Below, in pieces: positions 51,081 through 62,035 of a stretch of 64,000 nt of DNA. Every line of letters starts with the position of its first letter. The stretch's first letter is position 1. The notes beneath the pieces were generated by a model, which worked only from the letters and a program-made list of their open reading frames with translations, did not search any database and had not been told where the DNA came from. The DNA is from Litoditis marina (lineage: Eukaryota; Nematoda; Chromadorea; Rhabditida; Rhabditidae): positions 8,947,060 to 9,011,059 of the forward strand of contig OZ038434.1 of assembly GCA_964036275.1 (NCBI GenBank). The letters run 5' to 3'. Position numbers and translations under genes: made by a program.

Positions 51081-54000
51081 TCATTGAGCATGTTTGGCAC
51101 AGACGGCTCCCAAGGTCGGAGACCCGCTATTCCACGTATCGCAAAAGTTGTCATTCCACTTGCCTCCGACAATGTACATCGTACCACATTTCTCGAGACT
51201 GAATGGAAAACGCTTTAGGGTTATGAAACAGGATATCACATATTTATTCATTCATTATATTATGGAAAGTGCCCAGAAAACGAACAAGTCTACCTCACTA
51301 TCGCTTAGTTCCATTTTACAAACGTCTAAATCACACATGATATTTTGCCACAACGTTTAGGGAATCCCCAATTCTCAAAGAATCAGATAATCTTCTTTTC
51401 AGTTGGAAGCGATATATATGAAACCCTCAGGACGGTTTGGAGCAGACAAAAAGTGGATTGTATATAACCGATGAACCTATGCAACTCACTGTACGCGGCT
51501 GGCATAATTGGGTTCACCGGCATCCCAGTTGGAGTAGTAGACAGGCACATTATCGTAGTCACTAAAAAAATCGAATCCACTGGGAGAGTGCATTCCGATG
51601 TACATTTGTTCGAGGTTCGTCACGGTAACCACACTGGTAATGAGCTCTAAAAAAATGAACAGTACAAAATGTTCATGTGAACTACACGTAAATTACATTG
51701 CTCTAGGTGGTATTGTGATGATAATGTGTGAGCTCGAACATTGACGGCTCATGCGCTTCAACGTTACGATTGGTAACATTCAACATACATCAAACTGCCC
51801 AGCTCTACATAGATGTAATTACTGCCAAAAATCTACTGATAATTGTACCAATATTTTGATGAGCACGGAACGCCCTACACACATGACAGAAACCATAATG
51901 TTTCACACCCACGATAGGTGCAAAAATATGCCTTTTAGGCAGTTTAGTCAAATTATGTGGTGTAACAATACTTAAAAACAGTGCACTGTTAACAGTACTA
52001 GTGTGGCAACAATGTAAGTTTATAACTTCATGTAGCAGATGACGATAAACTCACTATGGATGATTTCCTGTTCCTTCGCGCTTTCAACAGGGGAGAGACT
52101 GACTCCACCATAAACATTCTTACATTTGTTGACAAGTTTGAAATAGTCTGTTTTTTCCAGGATTGCCTCAAAATATTATCTGTTTATTAATGTTGCATAT
52201 GGCATCAACCAACGACCATGTACGAATTATCATTGATGTTCAATTGCAAGCTCTCTTGTCTCTTTTTCTCTCAATATGTGGGTTATCAGTAAAATTGAAT
52301 CGGTAAATTGAACTCATAGGCAAAAGAATATCAGATACAACCAGGCTTTCACAGAAACAAAAAAAACCGAGCGAACTAGAAGCCAACATAATTCGTTCCG
52401 ACCAAGTTTTGATCCCACTACGGATCACCCGTAATTGAACAAAAATCATGTTGTCCAAACAGAAAACACTACAACTATCTATAGAACTCTGAAGGAATGT
52501 TAACCTTTGTCAGACACGTAATTGAGCTTTGAAAGTACAGAAATAACCCAACCTTGTGACAGATGACCGTTCCATCTTCTCTCGTATAGGATGTCCAACC
52601 CTGTTCACAAGCCTTTTGGTAAACATCCTCCTGTTTGTAACCTGAAATAAATTCAGTAGTCTGAAATAATTATGAGCATAACTTCAGATGATATTCGCTG
52701 ACCACTTTGTGTGATCATAGTTACTAACGTTAGTTATCATTGTTTCACCGTTGTCACACATACCACATTCGAACACTATCACGTACAGTCGGAAGGCTCA
52801 TTTTTCTAGGTTCTGTAGTGTGAACGTACTCACAGTTATAGTTATGTGTGATATTCTTGAGTCAGTAAAAATAGAATTAGTACAGTGTATACCGTCCCCC
52901 AAAATAGATTTGCGGTCGCAACGCATTTAAATTGCGTTTCAGTTTCAGAATTCGAGACGTGATCGACGCTAAACAATAGAATCATGGTATCGATTGTGTG
53001 GTGTTTTAGATGAAACCGTACTTGAATTCGTTTCGGTTATTTGGGAGAAAAACTCCTCGTCAAAAGTACAGTTCAACTAACCAGCACCACATACGATGCG
53101 TCCCCGAAACAGTCGGGACATTTCGTAGACGCGGAACAGTTTGTCTTCTGCCGATGGCTCGGCAAAGCTTCCTCTTTGCCTATACTCTCTCATTCCGATA
53201 GCATCCATACTCAGGTCGGAACATGATCTCGTCAACGCGCTTTCATCCCATCCAGAAGTGTGAACTGGCTGAAATAAGACGTTAATTAGAGAAAAGTTCC
53301 ATAAACTATAAATATTTCGTATAACTAACTAACTACTATCTACTAACTGGAGCAATGGACCAGTCTATAATAAAGTTTCACCATAATTCGAACCATGCAT
53401 GGCATCTCTTCCCCTCGGACGAAAAAGCGGAAGGATGTTACCTCCAGGATAATAATGCTACGAAATAAGTTTAGCTAAGTTTTTTTTCGGAATAAGTTTT
53501 TTACGAAAATTATGCCAAATGTTTCCGTAATTTTTCGTGGTCGGTTATGCCTAACTCACCGTGAATTCGCCTCCGCCTCTGTTGTAGACAAATGTGTTGT
53601 AGAATTTCAGGTTTTTGTCTGTAGCACAGTCTGTGTTCATTTGAGCTGTGTTTGTAGCATGACCGGGTAGGAGCGTCGGTCCCCACTGTAATACAATACA
53701 ATGCACAAGCTACAGAGTTCAAGTTACACTTTTTACCAAATCTTTCACAATTATAAATGTAAAAGAAAGGGAAATAACGTTTGCGTATAGTTCCCATACA
53801 ACATGTTCATTCTCTTCTCTTCATGATTGTATGCGTTATAATCTGTGTTTTGTTTGAAAAATTGACTGTTCACACTGCGTGACGTTGATGACAAGTCAGC
53901 ACTCTACAATAATTGTTTACCTTTTTCTTGTCCAACTGCGGGTTCCACGACAAAACCGCTCGTTTAATTCCCTCATAGCGAGTGTAACTGGTAGGAGCGA

Positions 54001-57000
54001 CGGCATACGTGTCCATATTGTGGGCAAACTTAAAATAATATGATGCCTTTCAAAAACAACAAAATTAAACGAATTCTCTTGTCTAATATTGACATTGCTT
54101 ACAATCTCGGAATTTGTGTTGTTTACTATCACAGAATTCGCTCACAACTGCTCAAAACCTAATATTCATGCTTAGAACCTAGGTTGCCCGAAAATCAAAT
54201 CATGTTTTTGTTATTAACCTTTGAATGCAAACAATACGTAGTCCTGGTCGGATCACAATCGAATGTTTCCAGTTTCACACGTATCAAATCAAGTAATATA
54301 TTTCACGTTTCTTTTCTGAGTTCATCACAGTTGCTTAATACCAAATTTGGCAATATCGATTCATCAAGATTATAGCGCAACATTGTCTGACATGCGAAAA
54401 ACTAAAAATAATTTTCTGAATGAGGCCGAAGTGTCATTCGGTTGTTGGGCTGTTTTCTGACCCTAGTACGTGTATTCTTGCCAAAACTTCCAAAATAATG
54501 TTCGAGTATGTTACCTGGCAGCCAGCATGATAGCCATCCGTGTTCAGGGTTCCGTCGTTATTGACCGAGGGTCTAAACACCGAGCTAGACACGATGAAAC
54601 AAGTTGACTTGAAATAGGCGGCAGACAGTTTGAACACGTTGCGCACGGTATCACAATAGTTGAGGAACGCTGAAAACATTAGAATAATGTTTAAAAAAAC
54701 TTTTAAAAAAATTCTAAGTTTGTTTCGTCAGTTTTGTTTCGTAGGGTTGTGTCCGACACGCGCATGTTGAGTATCAAAAAAGCCGTGTTCCCTTTTACTT
54801 GATATTTCTGAGACTTCAAATGGTAAAGGGCATGGTCCGAGCGCATGAAATGTTTTAGGTGAGATCAAGTGCGGTATCAGTAGATAAATATTCTAGATTC
54901 ATGTTACTTTATTTATAGCCGTTCATAATAACACAATCGTCGTTTTCAAGCACGCGAGTACAGCTCGTGGAGGGTGCAGAAGCATGGTTGATAACCACTA
55001 GTTCCTTAGATAACTGCCACACCAACCTGTGGGGTAACGATTAGCAGGTGTTCCACAGTAGAAAAAATGCTTTTCATTCACTATAGCCGGTTTTATTTCC
55101 CCGATAGTGTACAAACCGTCGAAATCGTATCGAAATTTCAGTACTGATTTCGCATCCGGCTTCACTTCAGCTGAAATGTAGGTACATTCAAGTAATTGTA
55201 TGGTCTGTTCAGGTGAAAAAAAGAGGTTTGTAAAAGTAAGAAAGTTTGATAAGTTTTCGTCTGTGTATTCCTTTCCACGATTATGAAGAGTACATGTGAG
55301 ACGTTATTTCAACGAGGTGTGACTGTTTTGAAAACATGTCCATGAATTCACTAGTTGAATGAGTTTAAGATAGAGATGAAAGTGTGCAAAAGCTAAAAAA
55401 AAAAGTATACATTCTCCGGAGAAAGCCGAAGATAAGTTGATTGAAAATATGAACCTGGCCGATAATGTCCAGCAGTGTCAGGGTGAGCGTCTATCCATAT
55501 GTCGGGAATAGTCTTTTCAGAGTTGGGGTCGTAGACTGAAAATAACTGCTGTCTTGCGGAAAAGACATTGTAAAACTCAAACGTCGGGAGCATTGACTTT
55601 TTACCCCCACCTTTTTGAGTTTGTATTGGTTTGGGGAATTGTAGTTTGATCCCACATCCGGGGGGGGGGGGGGAGGGTTGAAAATTCAATTCATCACCTA
55701 CAATACAAAAGTTTGAGGGTGGGGGGTAGAAAGTAAACATTTCCGGTAATGAGGTTCAGCCCCTCAATCGTCGAATGTTTACCCCCCGCCATAGTTCTGC
55801 CGGAGGGACTAGACTGCAAGGGGGGGGGGGGGGGGGCGATACCTCAATTTACCCAAGATATAGTAAAACTCAAACGGACTGCAAAGTACATCACTTCCGA
55901 TCCTCGTTACCCATTTGCGCTTTTTCTAGTGTTACTGGCTAATGTTATTTTTGAAATTCTATGGAAGAAAACCTACTTTTTATAAGCCATTCCACAGTCA
56001 GCAAGTCATCTTCTTTTGGCAACTCGAATCCACTTTTCTTGCACTCTTGATCGGCGTCGGCAAAATTCTCCGCAGTTTTTCTCAATGACCAGCACTTGCC
56101 GTTGATCATGATATCATCGTTATCAGCACAGTAATGAAATCTCTCTGTAATACACATATTTATAATAAAACATGAAATTGCCCGCATTCATCACTCTTCT
56201 CTATGTTCGTAATTCATTGGAACATGCTGAAAGGTTTTGGAACTGTCAAAGGTCTTTGACTATTTCTGAACTTACATAAGTGTACACCAAAAGTCGATTA
56301 TCAGTTACCAGAAGTTGATGAAATAACCTTATGACGTAATCTCATGAGGGTTACGCAGGATTGCTGCTGCGATAGATTGAAACATTTACCATATTCGCAG
56401 GTGATGCTTTTCTTGGTCTTATCATATATGTGCTCCCCGGGGGTGTGAGAGTCGTGGAACATAGCTTGACAGAACTTTGCCGTATACTCTTCACCATAGT
56501 CGTAATCGAACTCCAGACTACAACCGATCCTCTTGGTCAAGTTCTGGAAATGTTCAAATTGCAATAACGGAACCTTTAAAATCCACCTTCTGTTGATGTT
56601 GCTCTTAGTACATAGCTCGACATTTTTATCTATAGTACCCCACCCAAGCCTGCAAAAACGTACTGTATATTATGTACTGTTCAACGTGTTTTTGGCCAGT
56701 GTGGGAGAGGTGCAATTGATATACTTTTATTCCGCTACCATTCACGCTATGTTGAGAGTGGGAAGGTCGCTTATTCTCGACTAACCTTCGTATCGAAATC
56801 CATGACTTTTCCAGTTCCAGCGGTGTACAGATACGGGTGATCTCGACAAATTTTGCCCCAATCGCCTGAAACAAGATGAATATGTCGTTCCACCTCAAAG
56901 ATTGTTTGAGTTTTCATAGTCAGTACATGACCTCGGGTAGTGCAATCTCATCCAAAAAAATTCGGAAAAAAAAAGAGAAACTACTTTCGCATTCTAACAG

Positions 57001-60000
57001 ACTATCAACTCACATTTCACAGCAATAACAGCGGTGGATAAAACCTGAAAATAAAAACCGTTTCTGAAAGATGGTTCGGAAATAGGAATTTCGAATGAAT
57101 TTGAATTTCCCGCAGAAAGCGCCAAATTCAACGTGGGTCCCGTACCGCTCCGGGTACGGTAGGTTTTGAATGTGAAATTCCCAAAATTTCACTCATTATC
57201 CAGGTTTTTGTCTTTGGTGCGTGGTGAAATTATTCAATTTTCATTTTAAAATGGAAAGGTTCAGGATTATAGACTATATTCAAGGTATAGGGTACTCCCG
57301 CAGGTTATTTCGGCTGTTTTACTATAGTTTATATTAATTTCTCTTCTCTTTTTGCCAAAAATTCTATTTTTGATTCTAAATTCGAGGTTTTTCTAGGATG
57401 ACTGCGGGTCAATCACAGACTGGGTCTACGGTATCGTCGGCGAACGGTAATGGTGCAGCGCAAAGTGCTCAGAAGGTTACGGCGCCCGTTGTGGCAGGAG
57501 GTGGTATTACTGGAAGCGGAGGGACTATCACGGTGCCGGCGGCGCAAGGAAGTCAAGGAGGAGGTTCGGTGGCGGGCGGCGTTCCCTTGTCTACAGGATT
57601 AGGTACTTCGCAGAACGGTCTGGCATTCGGAGCTGGTGGTATCGTGCATGCGGCCCCGGTGGTCGCAGGTTCTTCGGGTTCCGTCGCGAACGGGCAGGCA
57701 TTATCGATCGACGTTGTCACGCAATTGCTTAATTCCGCCATTTCGGCTGGGCAACATCAGGCTAGAGTAGCGGCCAGCGAGCTGGCTCCGGCCGTGGAAA
57801 ACAAGCCTAAGTTCACCAAAAAGGCCTTCAGAATGCAGCACGAGTTCAACTGTGAAATCCAGGGACAACTTCAGAAGTTGCACGCTACGGCCCAGGAGGG
57901 CAAGGAACGGGAAGAGCTGGGAGCGGTGATCGAAAAAATCAAGCATAGGAATGTTACTCTCGTGATCGGTGATACCAAGCCGGAGATTTTTGATTATATC
58001 GAAAATAGGAAGGAAATCGACGCCATCCGGGAGGTGGACCCCAATCTCGCGGATTTCGCTGCTAGGAAGTCCAAGGGCAGAAGAAGAAGGAGGGATAGCT
58101 CGGAATCGGAGTCTCGCTCGCCATCTCCAAAGAGACGGCCCTTTCGGAAGGGGGGAGTGGCCCGGCATGCTGCTCCCCAGTACGGATACGTCTCCCAGCC
58201 TCAAATGGCATTCGCATCCAGCGGTGGGAGAGGTGGTTCGAGGCCTGCTCACCAACAAGGTCGGGGTCCCCCTTTCAACAGCAACGGGAGCAGCGGCGTC
58301 TGTCATGCGTGTGGACAAAGTGGACATCGGAAGCGGGAATGTCCATCCCGCAGGAGATGATAGTGAGTATTCAGTTGGTTCGATTCATAGGGAACAGTTT
58401 AGAAATTTTTGGTTAAAGCTTAATCCTTCTATTTTAGTTCTAAATACCGTTGTTCATGGTTATTCTATTCCGTTTGTAGAGGAGCCGGCGCCGTTGGTGG
58501 GAACGGTTAATAATAAATCGGCTCTTTTGCATAGTGATTTTGTATCCACAGCTGTTTCAGATCTTATTCGGTCGGGGGCGGTGCAGGAGGTCAGGTCGGG
58601 AGATCCCGTGCGTATCAATCCTCTGTCGGTGGCTGAAGGTAAGAAATTGAGGCTTATTCTAGATTTATCACAGTTAAATTTATCGCTGCCAAAAGATAAA
58701 TGCAAACTAGACGATATGGCTGTAGTTTCTCAATTGCTGCCGAAAGGTGGATATATGTGTACTTTCGATCTTAAGGCTGGTTATCATCACATTTTGGTTG
58801 CGCAGGAGCATAGAAAATATCTAGGTTTTTCGTGGAATGGGTCAACTTATGTATATACGGTTGTGCCTTTCGGACTTTCGTCTGCCCCTAGACTGTTCAC
58901 GAAGATGCTGAGGCCCTTCATTAAGAAATGGAGATCTGAGGGAGAAGGGATAGCTATTTACATTGATGACGGTATTATTTGGGACATTTCCAGGTCTGAT
59001 TGCTGGAGCTCTGCAGAGAGGATTCGGCGTGACCTTGGTGACGGAGGATGGTTCTTCGCGGAGGCCAAGTGTTCCTGGATTCCCGAGAGGGAGGCAGAAT
59101 GGTTAGGCTTTTCTATCAATCTTGAATCTTACAGATTGGCGGTTACGGAGAGGAGGGTCCAAAAGGCTCGAACCTTAATAGAGTATATGTTGAATTCCAG
59201 AGCTCCCTCTCTGCACGATAGGCTCAGATGGAGTGGTACCTTAGCATCTTTTCATTTGATTTTTTCAGATAGAAGAAAAAGGTTCACAAGGGCAGTCGGT
59301 GCGGAGGTGGCGGAGGCGCAGACGAATGGGACGGCTCTCAGCTATCGCTGGAAAACGTCAGAGGAGGAGCTCAGTGAGTTGGAATTTTGGAAATTAGAGT
59401 TGGCTGGAACTTTTGACTGTGACCTGAATAAAGTAGAACTGAAATTCGAGGAAGATTTTGTTATTAGTGTTGACGCGTCTAATTTCGCACTGGGAGCAGT
59501 ACTAAACGCTAGCCCAGTGAACGTATCCTGTTCACAGGTCATGAACCTCACCGATAGGACGAAATCTAGTACGTGGCGAGAGCTACAAGCTATACTCTTT
59601 GGATTATTCTCGTTTAAGGATTTTATTTCCGGTAAAATTACCGTCAACACTGATAACCAAGCGGCGGAAATTATCGTTAGGAAAGGTAGCCTCAATAGGG
59701 AGTTGAATAGGTTGGCTAAGTTAGTCTGGAAATGGGAGGAATCCAATGATTGCCAAGTCAAGGTGGTCTGGATTCCCAGAGAGCAGAACGAGGAGGCCGA
59801 TGCGGCAAGTAGGATAGAAGATGGAGACAATTGGGGAATTAGCGTCTCCACAGCAAATTGGTTACAGGCTAAATGGGGTAGTTGTGACTGTGATTTGTTT
59901 GCTTCCAGGGACAACAGAAAGTGTGATCGATTCGTCTCTAGAGATTGGGAGCCAGGAAGCCGAGCCGTCGACGCATTCGGTCCAGGATCAACAGAAATCT

Positions 60001-62035
60001 GGAATGGATTCGTTTGGTTAGTTCCACCAGTGTCCTTAGTTTCTAAGAGCATCAACTGGCTGAGGGCAAACAAGGGCACGGCGATCCTAGGATGCCCTTG
60101 GTGGGAATCTCAACCATTTCACGCAGTTTTCAAACCGAGGGGGAAATGGGCTGATTTTGTGAGGGATGGCATTCTTTACCCCACGGGAGCAAAAATTCTG
60201 CTAGAACACGGGTCATCACCTACGTTTGCGGGGCCTTTCACCTGTTCCCCTTTTGTTTTCCTATTGTTGGATTTCTCGGATAAGCCACGAAAAGGCCGTG
60301 CACTGAATTTCTAGTTCCCCGACTTTGTAGATCCAAGCTTTCGCTTCTCAAAATGTTTTCGAAATTTTGGTTATGCCGTAGTAATACGGAGGTATAATTG
60401 GAATTTCGAATGAATTTGAATTTCCCGCAGAAAGCGCCAAATTCAAAGTGGGTCCCGTACCGCTCCGGGTACGGTAGGTTTTGAATGTGAAATTCCCAAA
60501 ATTTCACTCATTATCCAGGTTTTTGTCTTTGGTGCGTGGCTCCCTCCCCACCCGCCCGCCACAGCACGCAAAGGAAGGGTTTTTGTATATAATTTGGTAT
60601 TGTTCAGGTTCAAAGTGGTCGTCGGGTGAAAATCTGCAGAACCTGGCGAAGCAACTGAATCTGCCGGATATCGCATCAAGGATCAGACGTTCGTTGGTTT
60701 CGGATAGAGCTGGATCAACATTGGCAGCCTATTCCTCTCAGGCTAAGATTTTCGCGGACTGGAGGATCGACAGCGGAGTGACAGACGTTCCTGTATCTAA
60801 AGTACGTAATTTATATCTAGCTCATTGTATCAATCTTGGTAAACATAAGTCCATTGTTCTTATTTCATCTTCTCTAAGCTATTTCTTTGGAGCGCAAGAG
60901 GGAGGGGATAAGCTGGTAGAAAAAGCCATTTTGGAATCCGCCGCAAGAAATACACCATCTACTCGTCACAGAGCAAAGATTTCTCTCGCACACTACGTTA
61001 TCCTAATTCAAACGGCCGTATCGCAGGGTTCGGGACAATTCCTGAGAAGTGCTGCCCTAGCTATCGTATTATTCCGGGGCTTATTGCGAATAGGAGAGGC
61101 ACAGGCGCTCACTAGACGAGACGTTACCGTAGTCGATGGGATCTGGGGACTATTTATCCGAAAATCTAAAACGGATCAACTGGCCAGAGGCGTGTCTTTA
61201 AAATTCAAAATTCCGAGCGGGTCGCAGGAAGAAGCTGTCTGGCGAGCATTTTCAGCCAAAACAACCGCAGACTCACCATTAACTCTATTCCTCTCATCCA
61301 GCACTAAGACGGCGCTAACTATATCTACGCTCTCGTCAGAATTGCAAGACCTGATGCTAGCGGCGGGTCTGCAAGAGCATCATTACACATCACACTCTTT
61401 CAGAAGTAGACGCGCCTCGTCAGCCCTAGAGAACGGAATTTCGGGTGCAGCGGTGATGGCTGCTGGCAGATGGCGGACAACTCAAGCCTTCCAATCCTAC
61501 ATTCGACCGGCCCCTCTACCAGATGTCCCATGATGATCCAGGCCTACGGCTAATAGTCGCCTTTCTCCAGGTGGTTTCCCAGCTTGTCTCTCTCTCATTG
61601 TATTCCACTCTATACCTAGAAACACTGTTTTCTTCGTCTTTATTGCATACCTCGCGATTGTTATACTTTGTTAAAGTTTATGTTTTTGGTCTTTGGGGAG
61701 TACCCTATTGTGTTGTACTGTTGTTGACGTGTGTTCACCGCACCACGGAATAAAGCTTTCGCCAAGCTTTCGCTTCTCAAAATGTTTTCGAAATTTTGGT
61801 TATGCCGTAGTAATACGGAGGTATAAGTGTAAATTCGAAGACACTTCTCATGGTTGTGCTGAGTCTATTTCAATTTAAGAATAATGAAAAACACCAATTT
61901 AAAATCATCGCTGAATCAGTTTTTGAAATGAATCATTGTGTAAGGAATAAAGGTCGTCTTTCTGTTCTCCAAAGCAATGAAGATGACAATCAGATTTTGA
62001 TGGAGACTTACCACGATCAGCACGTTGCAGAGCAT
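51081..62035 (-). CDS. secreted C-type lectin (clec-type), two CTLD-like regions
   Basis: Fifteen minus-strand exons in transcription order: 62035-62012, 57044-57014, 56865-56786, 56543-56390, 56144-55977, 55535-55455, 55170-55027, 54669-54515, 54028-53921, 53685-53560, 53268-53082, 52641-52553, 52166-52055, 51646-51490 and 51198-51081 (TGA), giving 577 residues. All phases agree. Exons 1-2 encode a signal peptide, MLCNVLIVVLSTAVIAVK. The first lectin-like region (about residues 97-230) has NGKCWSLRKTAENFADADQE and IPDIWIDAH. The second (about 420-577) is canonical: WTSYTREDGTVICHK, MYIGMHSPSGF, YSNWDAGEPN (an EPN sugar/calcium motif) and KWNDNFC (WND calcium motif). It is probably a secreted carbohydrate-binding protein; worm clec genes are often linked to immunity. 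Intron 1 is 4.97 kb because it contains a PAT-type retrotransposon. The NNDGTLNTDGYHAGCQ and WNPQLDKKK region between the domains is unassigned. Confidence 0.85.
55600..55850. repeat. poly-G containing repeat in lectin intron
   Basis: G14 at 55660-55673 and G17 at 55820-55836 are embedded in sequence with GGGGGGTAGAAAGTAAACAT and TTTACCCCCCGCC blocks. Similar blocks occur at 63870-64000. It lies in the intron between the 55977-56144 and 55455-55535 exons. A dispersed G-rich repeat, possibly quadruplex-forming. Confidence 0.6.
57085..57224 (+). repeat. A1 split direct repeat
   Basis: 140 bp starting GGAATTTCGAATG and ending TTGGTGCGTGG. It contains a CGTACCGCTCCGGGTACGG palindrome. It matches 60400-60539 with one mismatch seen (ACGTGGG against AAGTGGG). 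Confidence 0.9.
57398..58360 (+). CDS. Gag-like protein of PAT element
   Basis: 320 codons. The N-terminal 100 residues are rich in Gly, Ala, Ser and Val. A helical middle follows (FTKKAFRMQHEFNCEIQGQL near residues 139-158), then an Arg/Ser-rich stretch (KSKGRRRRRDSSESESRSPS, KRRPFRKGG) and a C-terminal zinc knuckle CHACGQSGHRKREC (C302, C305, H310, C315). Expected role: RNA binding and particle formation. It overlaps the start of the RT frame, which is typical for this class. Start ATG 57398 is the first in frame after the A1 repeat. Confidence 0.82.
   Translation: MTAGQSQTGSTVSSANGNGAAQSAQKVTAPVVAGGGITGSGGTITVPAAQGSQGGGSVAGGVPLSTGLGTSQNGLAFGAGGIVHAAPVVAGSSGSVANGQALSIDVVTQLLNSAISAGQHQARVAASELAPAVENKPKFTKKAFRMQHEFNCEIQGQLQKLHATAQEGKEREELGAVIEKIKHRNVTLVIGDTKPEIFDYIENRKEIDAIREVDPNLADFAARKSKGRRRRRDSSESESRSPSPKRRPFRKGGVARHAAPQYGYVSQPQMAFASSGGRGGSRPAHQQGRGPPFNSNGSSGVCHACGQSGHRKRECPSRRR
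57969..60314 (+). CDS. RT-RNase H-methylase-like polyprotein of PAT element
   Basis: The open frame is 781 codons. The first about 120 overlap gag in another frame and probably are not translated, so the true start or frameshift is likely near 58340. The reverse transcriptase core has LRLILDLSQLNLSLPKD, CTFDLKAGYHHILVAQEHRK, VVPFGLSSAPRLF and the catalytic YIDD (Tyr codon at 58959). RNase H follows with SVDASNFALG, WRELQAILFG, NTDNQAAE and NEEADAASR. The C-terminal part (about 59860-60300) resembles the Dam-like region known from DIRS1 and PAT elements (WGSCDCDLFASRDNRKCDRF, then FVWLVPPVSLV). It copies element RNA into DNA. No internal stop. Confidence 0.87.
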   Translation: MIPSRRFLIISKIGRKSTPSGRWTPISRISLLGSPRAEEEGGIARNRSLARHLQRDGPFGRGEWPGMLLPSTDTSPSLKWHSHPAVGEVVRGLLTNKVGVPLSTATGAAASVMRVDKVDIGSGNVHPAGDDSEYSVGSIHREQFRNFWLKLNPSILVLNTVVHGYSIPFVEEPAPLVGTVNNKSALLHSDFVSTAVSDLIRSGAVQEVRSGDPVRINPLSVAEGKKLRLILDLSQLNLSLPKDKCKLDDMAVVSQLLPKGGYMCTFDLKAGYHHILVAQEHRKYLGFSWNGSTYVYTVVPFGLSSAPRLFTKMLRPFIKKWRSEGEGIAIYIDDGIIWDISRSDCWSSAERIRRDLGDGGWFFAEAKCSWIPEREAEWLGFSINLESYRLAVTERRVQKARTLIEYMLNSRAPSLHDRLRWSGTLASFHLIFSDRRKRFTRAVGAEVAEAQTNGTALSYRWKTSEEELSELEFWKLELAGTFDCDLNKVELKFEEDFVISVDASNFALGAVLNASPVNVSCSQVMNLTDRTKSSTWRELQAILFGLFSFKDFISGKITVNTDNQAAEIIVRKGSLNRELNRLAKLVWKWEESNDCQVKVVWIPREQNEEADAASRIEDGDNWGISVSTANWLQAKWGSCDCDLFASRDNRKCDRFVSRDWEPGSRAVDAFGPGSTEIWNGFVWLVPPVSLVSKSINWLRANKGTAILGCPWWESQPFHAVFKPRGKWADFVRDGILYPTGAKILLEHGSSPTFAGPFTCSPFVFLLLDFSDKPRKGRALNF
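60333..60397 (+). repeat. B1 split direct repeat
   Basis: 65 bp, CCAAGCTTTCGCTTCTC to GGTATAA, identical by eye to 61762-61826. Two bases separate it from A2. Confidence 0.9.
60400..60539 (+). repeat. A2 split direct repeat
   Basis: Second copy of the 140-bp A repeat, directly after B1. It overlaps the 5' part of the recombinase frame. Confidence 0.9.
60481..61533 (+). CDS. tyrosine recombinase of PAT element
   Basis: 350 codons from the first ATG. The region up to about 60608 overlaps the A2 repeat and may be leader, because an acceptor-like TATTGTTCAG sits at 60600-60609. The catalytic set of the lambda-integrase fold is present: R203 in LLRIGEAQAL, H305-S-F-R308 in YTSHSFRSRRASS, W331 in AAGRWRTTQAFQ, and nucleophile Y340 in SYIRP. 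The N-terminal part (SDRAGSTLAAYSSQAKIFAD) looks like the core-binding domain. It would insert the circular DNA copy of the element into the genome. It lies 3' of the internal B1-A2 block. Intact. Confidence 0.87.
   Translation: MNVKFPKFHSLSRFLSLVRGSLPTRPPQHAKEGFLYIIWYCSGSKWSSGENLQNLAKQLNLPDIASRIRRSLVSDRAGSTLAAYSSQAKIFADWRIDSGVTDVPVSKVRNLYLAHCINLGKHKSIVLISSSLSYFFGAQEGGDKLVEKAILESAARNTPSTRHRAKISLAHYVILIQTAVSQGSGQFLRSAALAIVLFRGLLRIGEAQALTRRDVTVVDGIWGLFIRKSKTDQLARGVSLKFKIPSGSQEEAVWRAFSAKTTADSPLTLFLSSSTKTALTISTLSSELQDLMLAAGLQEHHYTSHSFRSRRASSALENGISGAAVMAAGRWRTTQAFQSYIRPAPLPDVP
61762..61826 (+). repeat. B2 split direct repeat (right end of PAT element)
   Basis: Second copy of the 65-bp B repeat. 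It is followed by host sequence starting GTGTAAATTC. Confidence 0.9.

Larger units (their letters stand above)
57085..61826 (+). mobile_element. PAT/DIRS-type tyrosine-recombinase retrotransposon, apparently complete
   Basis: 4,742 bp with split direct repeats. A1 (57085-57224) is repeated as A2 (60400-60539) with one mismatch seen. B1 (60333-60397) is repeated as B2 (61762-61826) at the right end. B1 and A2 lie together, so the internal B1-A2 block mirrors the junction of a circular form, as in PAT and Ngaro elements. It encodes Gag, RT-RNaseH-methylase-like, and tyrosine recombinase frames, all open. There is no integrase and there are no terminal LTRs. It lies in intron 1 of the lectin gene, on the opposite strand. 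Near-identical repeats and intact ORFs suggest a recent insertion. Confidence 0.88.

Noticed and set aside
57701..58327. Minus-strand ORF of 208 codons
   Set aside because: Antisense shadow of the PAT gag frame with no own motifs.
59342..60079. Minus-strand ORF of 245 codons
   Set aside because: Antisense shadow of the RT-RNase H frame.
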